This document shows positions 20,464 to 29,429 of a stretch of 33,653 nt of DNA, in pieces. Every line of letters starts with the position of its first letter. Position 1 is the first letter of the stretch. The notes under the pieces were generated by a model, which ran no database searches, was not told the origin of the DNA, and saw only the letters and a list, made by a program, of their open reading frames with translations. Made by a program: the position numbers and the translations under genes. This DNA comes from Rachicladosporium sp. CCFEE 5018 (taxonomy: Eukaryota; Ascomycota; Dothideomycetes; Cladosporiales; Cladosporiaceae). Location: NCBI GenBank assembly GCA_002077045.2, contig KZ111177.1, positions 231,255 through 264,907 on the forward strand, given 5' to 3'.

Positions 20464-20823
20464 TTAGTTGGCATTCGGACGGGCTTTCATTCATGTTGCA
20501 CAACTTTGAGCACGTATCACGGCTCCTCGGCAAACATCGGGCACGCCTTCGGCAGTCAGGATTAGTAATTGCTCTCCCCATAGTTCCGTCCTCCGTCAGA
20601 GAGCTCGCTGCCGCCACTTCTGTTAACGTGAAGCTCCTCAGCGAACTGGTCAGGCTTGTTGCCGGATGTCGTGAAGCTTCATAAGCTCCGCAAGGTATCG
20701 AGATCCTGCCTTTGATAAGTATAACCCTATCTCCGCTCAATTTCTGTCATCCCCATTTCCTTACCATCAAGGTAAAACAAAGCTCTCAGCTCTACGCTGG
20801 CGTTCAGGGCTAGCATTAGGACA
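20464..20823. promoter_or_regulatory. Divergent promoter between dehydrogenase and FrnE-like genes, copy B
   Basis: This is a shared 360 bp upstream region, equivalent to 5145-5500. It differs from copy A by several substitutions and 1-3 bp indels. GATA-like tetramers near 20713-20730 are retained. No specific operator was identified. Confidence 0.55.
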
Positions 20824-21643
20824 ATGACGAAGTACAACATCAGTGTCGTGAGCGACACAGTCTGTCCAGTAAGCACACTTGGCTTCGGAAGGAATGTCAC
20901 CGTGGACATTTGCTGATCAGAGTCGCAGTGGGTATGTCGGAAGACCAAAATGACTTCGCGGAACTGCGATCTAATCAATAAGACAGTGCTACGTCGGAAA
21001 GAATCGCCTCGATCTCGCGATCAAGCAGCACAAGACTAGTTTCCCGGGCGACACCTTCGCAATTTCATGGCTCCCCTTTTACCTCAATCCAGATGCGCCG
21101 AAGTCGGTCGACAAGGCCGCATACTACGCCTCCAAGTTCGGTGAGCAGCGCACTCAGGTCATGTTCGGACATCTCGCGCGACTGGGAAAGCAGGTCGGCA
21201 TAGATTTCAAGTTCGGTGGCAAGACCGGCAACACACGCGACAGCCATCGCTTGATACAGCTGGGAAAGACAAAGGGCGAAGATGTGCAGACAAGAGTCGT
21301 CGAACAGCTCTTCAACGCATACTTCGAAGCCAACGAGGACATCACGACCACTCCTGTGCTGATTGCGCGGGGTGTCAAGGCCGGTTTGGACGAAGCAGAG
21401 GTTAAGAGCTGGCTGGAGGAAGGCAAGGGCGGGCCAGAGGTCGATCGCGAGGTCAAGCAGGCCCAGCAAAGCTTTGTGACGGGTGTGCCGAATTTCACGA
21501 TCAACGGGCGACATGAAGTGCAAGGGGCTGAGGAGCCGGCTGCATTCCTGCAGGTGTTTGGTGAGGTCAAGGATATGGAAGACGGAAGTCTTGGCAAGGG
21601 TGGCCTCAGGGTGGGTGGTGATGGTATCAACAACGCGTGTTAA
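20824..21643 (+). CDS. DsbA/FrnE-like thioredoxin-fold oxidoreductase, copy B
   Basis: Two exons, 20824-20868 and 20987-21643, with a 118 bp intron give 233 aa. The last 160 residues are identical to copy A. One visible change is FPDDT to FPGDT in exon 2. The acceptor here is GACAG rather than CATAG but lies at the same place, so both copies predict the C-P-C active-site motif instead of C-P-W-C. The cis-Pro loop TGVPNFTING is retained. The strong conservation suggests both copies are functional or very recently separated. The function is likely thiol-disulfide or glutathione-dependent chemistry; the substrate is unknown. Confidence 0.85.
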
Positions 21644-21685
21644 AGGAGAGTACGTTCAAGTCGCTGTCTGTTGCTGATGCATTGC

Positions 21686-23997
21686 TCAGAAGTACTCTCC
21701 CATATCAATTTTACACGTCAGGTGTCGGTCGTCCGTCAAGGTACCTCCACCTCGAAATCCGACCGTCACGTCACTACGCTTCGGCGTGTTGAGTAGTAGA
21801 TCGACATTTCCTTGCTCATCCGAAACAATGACAAGTCTGTGAACGTCAGATATGCGATGCTGTAGACACAGCGACTGTGCATTCTCAGCAGCATGAGAGA
21901 TCCATTGACAGGTTCGCGGCCGATCGCGAGACTGGCATCTGGTATCGTCTTTGCGCACAGTGACCAGACCACGAGACACTTCTGCTTGCCATGAGGATCT
22001 CTAACAGGTATTTTGACCTGCAGAACCTTGTACAGCTCTAACAGCGGCACCGGGAGAGACTTGAGGAACAGACTGAATGGCTGGCGGAGGGTGCTGAACA
22101 TGATGGAATCGTCCGACTCGTGATTCGCCGAGCTTAGCAGGAGATCGATCGCTCGGACGGCGTCAGATAGCAGTACACTGCTGCTCACGCTTCCACTCAC
22201 TTGTCGTACGCGCTCTGAGGCTTCCAAGGCAGTCATCTTGCGCAGATCTTGGGCAAGCACAATGGCCAAATGCTCTCCAGCATCGCGTTGGCCGGTCAAC
22301 ATGGGCAGGGCTTCGAATATCGCACCGTCTTCTGCATTGCACATTTGATGGAGTCTGGTAAGATGAAAGTAGGAAAGCATCTTGCGGTCATCACACTCCA
22401 GTCCCTCTGGCACGAAGTCGAAAAGCCTGATCCCTGATGCCCTCAGGGCGGATTTGACCTTCCTTACAGCGGCAAGTAGAGTGTCCTCCTTTACGTACTT
22501 GTATTGTACGCCGCACATGCTCGCCCAGCATGCTACATGGTCGGCATGGAACCTAGCGTTCCGCTCACTAGTCGCGAATGCACTGAGCATAATTTGCAGT
22601 CGCGCTTTACGGCCTGCAAGCTCGCTTGCTCGAGGAGTTGCTCGAAGGCCCAGGAGCTGGTAGCACCCGGTGCTCGGCATCTAAGACTAGAAAAGGGACT
22701 CACGCGTATCCACCTCGTTGGGTGCGAGCATCTGCGCCTCAAGCGGGAAAAGACGCTTCACAAGATTGAAGAAGTCAGTCACTGGTCCCCTACTAAGACC
22801 AAAGTGAGCTTTGGCATACGGTCCCTCAAGAGAGATGTACTGTGCGATCAGGGACGCTGCGCTGAAAATTCGTGACTTGACTGAGGTAAAACGTCCGTGT
22901 CGGATCATCGCATGCTGATGACCCGAAGCATTAGTCTCAAGACCAAGGTCGATGTCTGAAGCCATTGCCCATTCTTGGAACGTCCATGCGCGAGACCAAC
23001 ACTGGAAGTCCTGTACAACTGCGTCAAAGGTCTGCAGACACGCGACGAACTCGGCGCACAGCTCTGAGGTCGCTCTGGCACCGTACGTGGGTCTATAAAA
23101 GCTCTCGTCCACCGGCAGAGCTTGCTTAATGGTCCGCCGAGAAGCATTGTCATCCGCTTCAGCCCCAGCTGCCACGGCATCCTCGTAATTGAAGATGAAG
23201 TGAGCTGGACGATCTAGGATCTCCTTCGCAACATACGACAGGGTGGCCAAAAGCTGATACGCACGACCATCTGAAGCTGGCGAAAGTACCGACACTTTGG
23301 AAGCATTGTTATAGATTTCACCCATCGCCGGGATCTGGCGAGCCTGGTCTTCCGGATCCGCTTGATCAATCGACAGCGCATCCAACCACACAGTACTGCG
23401 GGCACCGGCCAAGTGCATAACATCGGAGAACTTCGAGATGCTATGCATCGGAAAGACTGTGATATAATTGCAGCTCGCACACCCCACTGTAGTGTCAGAC
23501 GGAGATCCCCATACGTACGAGATCGCACTATAGGGTCCAGGCCCCGGCAGACCAGCGTAGACATTGACCGTGGAGGTGTCGCCGAGCCGGTACTCGAAGA
23601 TACCCGCGCAAGCCACACATCGCGCGAATCGAAATCGCTCGAGTGGGCTGATCGACTTCGCGCGTGTATCGCCTGATCGACGCCGTGGCTGATGCTGAGC
23701 ATGTATATTGCCGTGGCTTGCAGGACCAGTCGTCCCTCGACGACGTTTTTCTGTAGTCTCAGTCCCTACTATGCTAGCGTACTTTCGCTTGAGGTATGGC
23801 AGAGTCTCAAGGTCATACACACCTGAAAGCCAAAGCTCCTTTGAATTACGTGCTTTGTCGGCTCGCTTCTTTGCTAGCTGCTTCGGTCCACTGGCATCAA
23901 GCGCTTGTACAAATCGTGCATGAACACTGGGATCGTCAGCCCTGCCCGTGAAGGCGGCGTACGACGGCGTGAGGCGAGGAGCGGAACGCAGCGCCAT
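21686..23997 (-). pseudogene. HET-domain gene, disrupted (copy B)
   Basis: This is the counterpart of the intact HET gene at 6365-8695. The frame opens at the ATG 23997 and encodes the full HET domain (YSAISYVWG, VWLDALSIDQADPEDQARQI, WSRAWTFQEWAMASDI), but two TAG stops at 22687-22689 and 22681-22683 replace CAG codons. A third lesion near 21835, a net loss of 16 bases (18 replaced by 2), shifts the frame for the last ~50 codons. If translated, the product would be the N-terminal ~436 residues with the HET domain and without the C-terminal region. Such a truncated product could still act or interfere. Restarting at the ATG just after the stops is possible but unlikely in a fungus. Confidence 0.85.
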
Positions 23998-24655
23998 TAT
24001 TCGTGTCGCCTGCAGACCAGCTTGTAGATATCTCGCCGCCCAGAATCGACACAAGCCCTAGATGACCCAGTCTAACATGTAAATGCCCAGCCTAAAGATC
24101 TTCTTACAGATACAGAGATCTGGGGTTCAACCGTGACCTGATAGACATTGGAAAGTCTCGTCGCTGCTCGCCGTAATCCTACACATCAGATGCTTGGCCC
24201 AAAGGTCGAGGATCGTCTGAACAGGGGAGAGAGTTGTAAACGCTAAGGACAGGCGATTGTATGACTTCTAGATCTGTATTGATGCCTGAGGTGTGTACAC
24301 AGGGCGGAAACGCATGCGGACTGGCTGGAACAGGTTCGTCTCGTCACAGCCTTGGACGCTCCTGTGCTGGTACAAGCGTACTCACGATAGCAGAGCTGAC
24401 GTTGTTATAGGTGAGAAAGCGCAGGTTCATCGGTGTCTCGGCTGAAAAGATTGCTGTCTCTTGGACACAGCAGCATAGCAGTTGACCGCAGCAGGCAAGT
24501 TGATGTGCGCATTGGCCGCGTTTCGGACATCTGGAGAAGTAGACGTAGGTTGAACACAAAGGTCAAGGTACGATAAAAGCTATGTACAGTACTGCGTACT
24601 CGTGGCATCGCGTCATTAATTCTGCTCGCCCATTCGCACCACTTTCACAAGATGT
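23998..24655. other. Intergenic region upstream of the disrupted HET gene, copy B
   Basis: This is the counterpart of 8696-9354. No gene or RNA is supported. Small deletions relative to copy A occur near 24145-24155. It should contain the promoter of the HET gene and the 3' UTR of the permease. Confidence 0.6.
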
Positions 24656-26446
24656 CTAAGACTTCTCGTTCATCGCCACATTTTGCTTCTCCATCGACCC
24701 TCTGTGCCCATCCGACCCGGCTGATGCGAAATCCTCGACGCTTGTGTGCTTGAACTTGCGAGCGCTCACCTTGGCCTCGAACAGCATGTCCATCTCCGCG
24801 TAGGTACGATCTTTGGGTTCCGGAATCCTGAAGAAGGTGTAGACAGTGCACAATGCCCCAACACCGGCCCAGAAGAAGCCAGCCTTTGCACCCCAAGCCC
24901 AAGCCGTCGGGCTGAGCATGCGAGGGGTAAGGATATTTGCGATGATGCCAGTGATGTTGTAGAAGTTGCGAGCAAGAATGACGGACTTATTGCGGAGCCT
25001 GGTTGACGAAATCTCGGCAACAAGAGAGTAACTGGGGCGATGTCAATAAAATAATCGGTGTGGAGGTGCAGGCCAACAACTTACCATACAGGTCCGACGG
25101 TGAAGTCATACACGAAGGTGTAGATGATCAGCAGAGCGCCAATAGCCCACTGTGCGCCTGTAGCCGAGCGAGGAATGATACCGAGAAAGCCGATAACGAG
25201 CAGGATGCAGACCATGCATACCTGACCGTATAGGTAAATGTTTCGGCGCCCAACCTTCATCATTAGGAACCAGGACGACATTGTGCCCACCGCGCCAAGA
25301 CCATAGACTCCGAGGGTCATCGAGAATGCCGAAGAGACGTCCAGACCGGCTTGCTCGAAAAAGTAGGTGCTGTAGCCGATGAATGCGCTGCCACACAGGG
25401 TCTGTATAGCCCAGACCATGCAGACGATCTCCGTGCGTCGCAAATTCGTACCCTTGAAGCAGTCGATGTATTTCACGCCTGCAGTCGAAGCTTTCTCGAG
25501 CTCATCGGTGTACAGCATCATGGCAATCGTCTCGTTGTGGTCGACCGTCCCTTGACCCTTTGACGTGAGTCGCTGCAGAGAGTGCTTCGCCTCGTCAAAG
25601 CGCTGATGACGGACCAGCCACCATGGTGACTCAGGTGCAAGGGCGATGCCTATTATCAGAGGGATCGGCCAGATCCACTGAAGGGCATAAGGGAGCTTGT
25701 ACCCAATGGGCCCAGTCTCGCCCGAGACGCCCTTGAGAACTCCGGAAGAGAGGAATTGACCAAGCACCCAGCAGAGGTTGACGTACGTGGTGAGGTAGGC
25801 GCGCAGCTGCACAGGGCAGACTTCCGCAGCGTATGTTGTGGTAAGTGTCTGTCTCGCATTAGCAAATCGGTCACACACTTCGTTGGAATATCCTCACCTG
25901 AAACGCGCCCCATGGAATTCCCATCAGAATCTCGCCAACCAGGAGCATGGGAAGGCTCTGCGCGAAGAAGACGATGAATATAAGTCCAGTAATCATGGTA
26001 AGTGCACCGATGAGAGTTTTTTTGTAGCCCAGACGCTCTACGATGAGACCGATCAACATCAACCCGAGCATCTCGCCCACGAGAGCGCCGTTCGCGAGTC
26101 CAGACTGCCACGCTGCACTGATCTGATAAGTTCCATCGCCGACAGGGTCGCCGAAGCGCATTTGAAACGCAGGAAGCGCTACCAGCGAGTTGATGAGCAC
26201 CAGGTCGAACCCTTCCATAACGATGCAAGTCGACAGGAGGACGCTCCATCCTATCGCCTTGGGATAGATTTTTAGCCCTTGTGACAAAGTCATATTGACC
26301 TCAGTCTGCGTGGCCTTGGCTGCCTCTTCGGCCACGACTGTGTCGACGCGTGCTAGGGCGCCGACATCCTGGGCTGTGATACTCTCTCGGCGTTGGTTCA
26401 GCGACTCGTTGTTGCCACTGATGGAGAACGTCCGGGTAGTGGCCAT
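24656..26446 (-). CDS. MFS alpha-glucoside-type permease, copy B (MAL-like cluster)
   Basis: Three exons (26446-25898, 25848-25085, 25031-24656) give 562 aa with twelve predicted helices and the same sugar-porter motifs as copy A (AAWQSGLANGA, PESPWWLV, KVGRR, PVCYSLVAEI). Within exon 2 only three residues differ from copy A: R/G in the loop after GVSGET, Q/K in LTSQGQ, and I/M in helix 7-8. It is divergent from the GH13 alpha-glucosidase at 27474 across ~1 kb, with a Zn2Cys6 regulator beyond. That is the permease-maltase-activator composition of yeast MAL loci. A TATATA element lies at about 26563-26568. Maltose or a related alpha-glucoside is the likely substrate, taken in with protons across the plasma membrane. 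Confidence 0.93.
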
Positions 26447-26883
26447 GGTGCTGGTGTTGATATGAGTGATTGGCCACGAGTGTGCCGGATAATGATAGTA
26501 TCCGAGTAGAACCTGTTTGATGTTGCGATGCCATTGACATTCCGGTGGACACAACCATGATCTATATAGCGTCTGCCAACGCCATACCGCTCCGGAGGTT
26601 GAGTGTAGACTTGTCGCTCCAGAGCGCCACCAGACTTGGCCAGTCGCCTGAGCAATCGCCCATCGCACGCTCCACCGACTCGTGTCGAACACCTGGATTT
26701 ACGCCTTAGACCTAGTCTGGCACCCCCCAACTTCGCCTATTCCCCGCAGAGACCTCCACACATGGCGCCATGGGGTGAACTGTGGTTGAGCGAAGTAGAT
26801 ACACACCCGCGAAGAGTGCACACAACCCCTGCACTACCCCACCATTGCGATCGCGCAACCATCTACTAGCGCCCGAGCATATC

Positions 26884-26957
26884 GCCGAGCGAGTATTCGA
26901 GCGAGTAATTGAGCGAGAGCACTGAGGTACAAGCTTAGCGACCGAGCGAGCGAGGAA
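26884..26957. repeat. Clustered GAGCGAG motif units in the divergent promoter
   Basis: Three imperfect units of about 13 bp (CCGAGCGAGTATT, CGAGCGAGTAATT, GAGCGAGAGCACT) lie in tandem, followed by ACCGAGCGAGCGAGG. Related runs occur at about 27268-27276 before the maltase and at about 31388-31400 before the Zn2Cys6 gene. They could be a simple-sequence tract or a regulatory array. Confidence 0.55.
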
Positions 26958-27214
26958 AGCATGTACTCCGCCATTGGCTGAAATCGGGTGCACTTAGTCC
27001 TCGTGACATCTCCAAGGACCTTGCGCTCCATAATTCAGCAGCGTAGGTAGCGCTCCAATCAGCGCTACCACAGCGGTAGGTCGACACAATGCTGCACTCG
27101 TGAGAGGCTCGGACAAGGGTGATTAGCGGAAGCTCGAAACTGTCTCAATGCCGGCCGACGGGTAGGCTTGTCAAGGTACAGTCAATATTATTCGCTACCG
27201 AGAGAGTGATAGTT

Positions 27215-27267
27215 CTCCTGCGGAAGCGTAGCCGTGCAGGAGGTATGCAGAAGCTCCTGCAGAAGCG
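27215..27267. repeat. 14-bp direct repeat with embedded inverted repeat upstream of the maltase gene
   Basis: CTCCTGCGGAAGCG at 27215-27228 recurs as CTCCTGCAGAAGCG at 27254-27267, with one mismatch and starts 39 bp apart. The first element is also the left arm of a perfect 7-bp inverted repeat: CTCCTGC at 27215-27221 pairs with GCAGGAG at 27236-27242. This lies about 210-260 bp before the alpha-glucosidase ATG, a plausible position for an activator site. Confidence 0.6.
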
Positions 27268-27473
27268 AGCGAGCGAAGCTGCGAATGACTGCAGGTACAG
27301 ATGAGTCGCTCGACGATGCCCGTCTCGAGAAAAGCTGCTCCTTTCCTTCGCGCAGTGTTTGCCGAGTGGCACTTCGAATCACAACAATCCATAAGGGTTC
27401 CTCCTCCAAAGTGCGCGCTGGGAGCCGTAATTCCCTCACATAGCTCGAAACGTCACTACACATCCATTCGATC

Positions 27474-29240
27474 ATGGCCAGCACACAGACACCATGGTGG
27501 AAGGACGCCACAGTCTACCAGATCTATCCAGCCTCGTTCAAAGACAGCAACAACGACGGCATTGGCGATCTTGGTGGTATCATCCAAAGCCTGGACTACA
27601 TCCAATCGCTCGGCGTAGATGCTATCTGGGTGTGCCCGATGTATGCCAGCCCACAGATTGATATGGGGTACGACATCTCGGATTATGAAGCCGTGTACCC
27701 TCCGTACGGGACCATGGAAGACATGGATACACTCATCTCGGAGGTGCATCGTAGAGATATGCGCATCATCCTGGACCTTGTTATCAACCACACATCCGAC
27801 CAACACGAATGGTTCAAACAGTCTCGATCGTCCAAAGATAACCCGAAGCGAGACTGGTACATGTGGCGACCTGCGAAATATGATGCAGATGGTACGAGGC
27901 ATCCGCCGAACAATTGGCGAAGCAACTTCGGGGATAGCACATGGCAGTGGGACGAGCTGACGCAAGAGTACTATTTGCATCTCTTCTGTCCAGAGCAGCC
28001 AGACTTGAACTGGGAGAACGTTGAAACTCGGCAGGCGATCTACCAGTCTGCGATGATCTCCTGGCTGGAACGAGGCGTAGATGGCTTCCGAGTCGACACG
28101 GTCAACATGTACAGCAAGCCACCTGGACTCCCCGATGCGCCGATCAAAGATCCCGGATCTCCATGGCAAGACGCTGGCTTAGTATACTGTAATGGACCGC
28201 ATATGAACATGTACCTTGAGGAGATGAACGCCATTCTCGCCAAGTACGATGCCATGAGCGTGGGCGAATGCCCATTTACGCCAGATCGACAGCGTGTCGT
28301 CGACTATGTTAGCGCGGAGAAGCGACGGCTGAACATGGTCTTCCAGTTCGACGCTGTGAACGTCGGGATTGGCAACACCATCAAATTCCTGACTAAGCCG
28401 TTCAACTACACTCTCGTGGATTTCAAGACTGCCATTGCCGGCACACAGAACTTGCTGGATGGAACGGATGCTTGGACCACTTCCTTCATCGAGAATCACG
28501 ACCAAGCGCGCAGCGTGTCTCGCTTCGGCGATGACTCTCCACAATGGCGCACTCGTTCCGCGAAGATGCTTGCTATGCTATTTGGCTGTCTCTCCGGCAC
28601 GTTGTATCTGTACCAAGGACAAGAGCTCGGCATGGTCAATCTCCCACTATCCGTGTCAATCGAGGAGTACAAAGACGTCGACTCATCGAACTATTACCGC
28701 GAGATGGTTGAGCGTTCTCATAACGATCCCACAGCGGTACAAAAAGCAAAGGCAGCGTTGCAGCATCTTGCGCGGGATCATGCAAGGACGCCGATGCAAT
28801 GGACATCAGCGAAGCATGCCGGCTTCACGGGACCTGAAGCCCAGCCTTGGATGTTCGTCAACTCATCCGCAGCTGAAGGTATCAACGTTGCTGATGAAGC
28901 TGGCGATGAGTTTTCTGTGCTAGCATTCTGGCGACAGACGCTGAAACTTCGCCAGCAGCATCGCGACGTCTTAGTCCATGGGCACTTCGACTTGGTGGAC
29001 GCCGAGAACCCAAGGGTCTTCTCGTTCGTAAAGAGTGCGATACACGGCTCAGGGCGTACTCTAGTCGTCTGCAACTTCTCCGGAAGTGATTCTGAGCTGC
29101 CGAATTACGACGGACTGGACTTATCAGCCGCAAAAGCACTGCTTGGTAATGTAGAAGAGGACGGTCGATACGACTCTCCTCGTGAGGGCCAGCGTGATAG
29201 CAGGCTTCAGCCGTGGGAGAGCAGGCTTTACATCCTGTGA
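27474..29240 (+). CDS. GH13 alpha-glucosidase (maltase type)
   Basis: A single exon encodes 588 aa without a signal peptide, so the enzyme is probably intracellular, as yeast maltases are. Family landmarks in order are WWKDATVYQIYPASF at the start, DLVINHTSDQH (about 101-111), the nucleophile Asp208 in GFRVDTVN, the acid/base Glu265 in SVGECPF, and His342-Asp343 in FIENHDQARS. The residue after the nucleophile is Thr209; in yeast, maltases have Thr there and isomaltases Val, so maltose cleavage is expected. The C-terminal beta domain runs to PWESRLYIL. It is divergent from the permease and convergent with the Zn2Cys6 regulator 189 bp downstream. Trehalulose/sucrose isomerases share the fold, but the YSKPPGLPDAPI segment is typical of fungal alpha-glucosidases. 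Confidence 0.95.
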   Translation: MASTQTPWWKDATVYQIYPASFKDSNNDGIGDLGGIIQSLDYIQSLGVDAIWVCPMYASPQIDMGYDISDYEAVYPPYGTMEDMDTLISEVHRRDMRIILDLVINHTSDQHEWFKQSRSSKDNPKRDWYMWRPAKYDADGTRHPPNNWRSNFGDSTWQWDELTQEYYLHLFCPEQPDLNWENVETRQAIYQSAMISWLERGVDGFRVDTVNMYSKPPGLPDAPIKDPGSPWQDAGLVYCNGPHMNMYLEEMNAILAKYDAMSVGECPFTPDRQRVVDYVSAEKRRLNMVFQFDAVNVGIGNTIKFLTKPFNYTLVDFKTAIAGTQNLLDGTDAWTTSFIENHDQARSVSRFGDDSPQWRTRSAKMLAMLFGCLSGTLYLYQGQELGMVNLPLSVSIEEYKDVDSSNYYREMVERSHNDPTAVQKAKAALQHLARDHARTPMQWTSAKHAGFTGPEAQPWMFVNSSAAEGINVADEAGDEFSVLAFWRQTLKLRQQHRDVLVHGHFDLVDAENPRVFSFVKSAIHGSGRTLVVCNFSGSDSELPNYDGLDLSAAKALLGNVEEDGRYDSPREGQRDSRLQPWESRLYIL

Positions 29241-29429
29241 GAAGGGCCAGTGACCGTGTGTTTCAGGCATAGCGTTCGGTGTTTGACGTCCACACTGGGC
29301 TGGCGAGTATACATAGACTTGGACAACATACAGGGTGAATGGTCGAGAGACTCCTTCGCTAGTGCAACGCTTCATGCTCTCCAAAGATATTTGAATGCTC
29401 TCATGCTGCTCTCGACTCGTCCGCATGTG

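Larger units (their letters stand above)
15314..26594. repeat. Copy B of the ~11.3 kb direct duplication
   Basis: This is the second copy of 1-11293. It starts no later than six bases after the amine oxidase stop codon. The amine oxidase itself could also be duplicated, but its other copy would lie outside the window. Homology can be followed to 26594 only because copy A runs into the gap there. The sequence then continues without a break into the maltase promoter, so the true right boundary is unknown. Confidence 0.97.
26447..27473. promoter_or_regulatory. Divergent promoter of permease and alpha-glucosidase
   Basis: A 1,027 bp gene-free interval separates two divergent genes of one pathway, so it should carry shared control sites. 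It holds a TATATA element on the permease side, clustered GAGCGAG units around 26884-26957 and 27268-27276, a 14-bp direct repeat at 27215/27254, and scattered CGG/CCG triplets such as CGG-N8-CCG at 27222-27235, the kind of half-site Zn2Cys6 proteins bind. No established AmyR or MAL-activator consensus could be confirmed by eye. Confidence 0.6.

Noticed and set aside
1..26594. Transposon-mediated origin of the duplication
   Set aside because: No terminal inverted repeats, transposase, integrase or target-site duplication was seen at the visible ends. The true ends are not in view, so the mechanism cannot be judged.
26880..27280. Possible tRNA or structured RNA in the GC-rich repeat area before the maltase
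   Set aside because: No cloverleaf, T-loop consensus or anticodon arm could be built. The repeats are simple GAGCGAG units and a short inverted repeat.
27456..28169. Minus-strand frame of 237 codons over the alpha-glucosidase
   Set aside because: It lies antisense to the catalytic domain of a clear GH13 gene and has no recognisable content.
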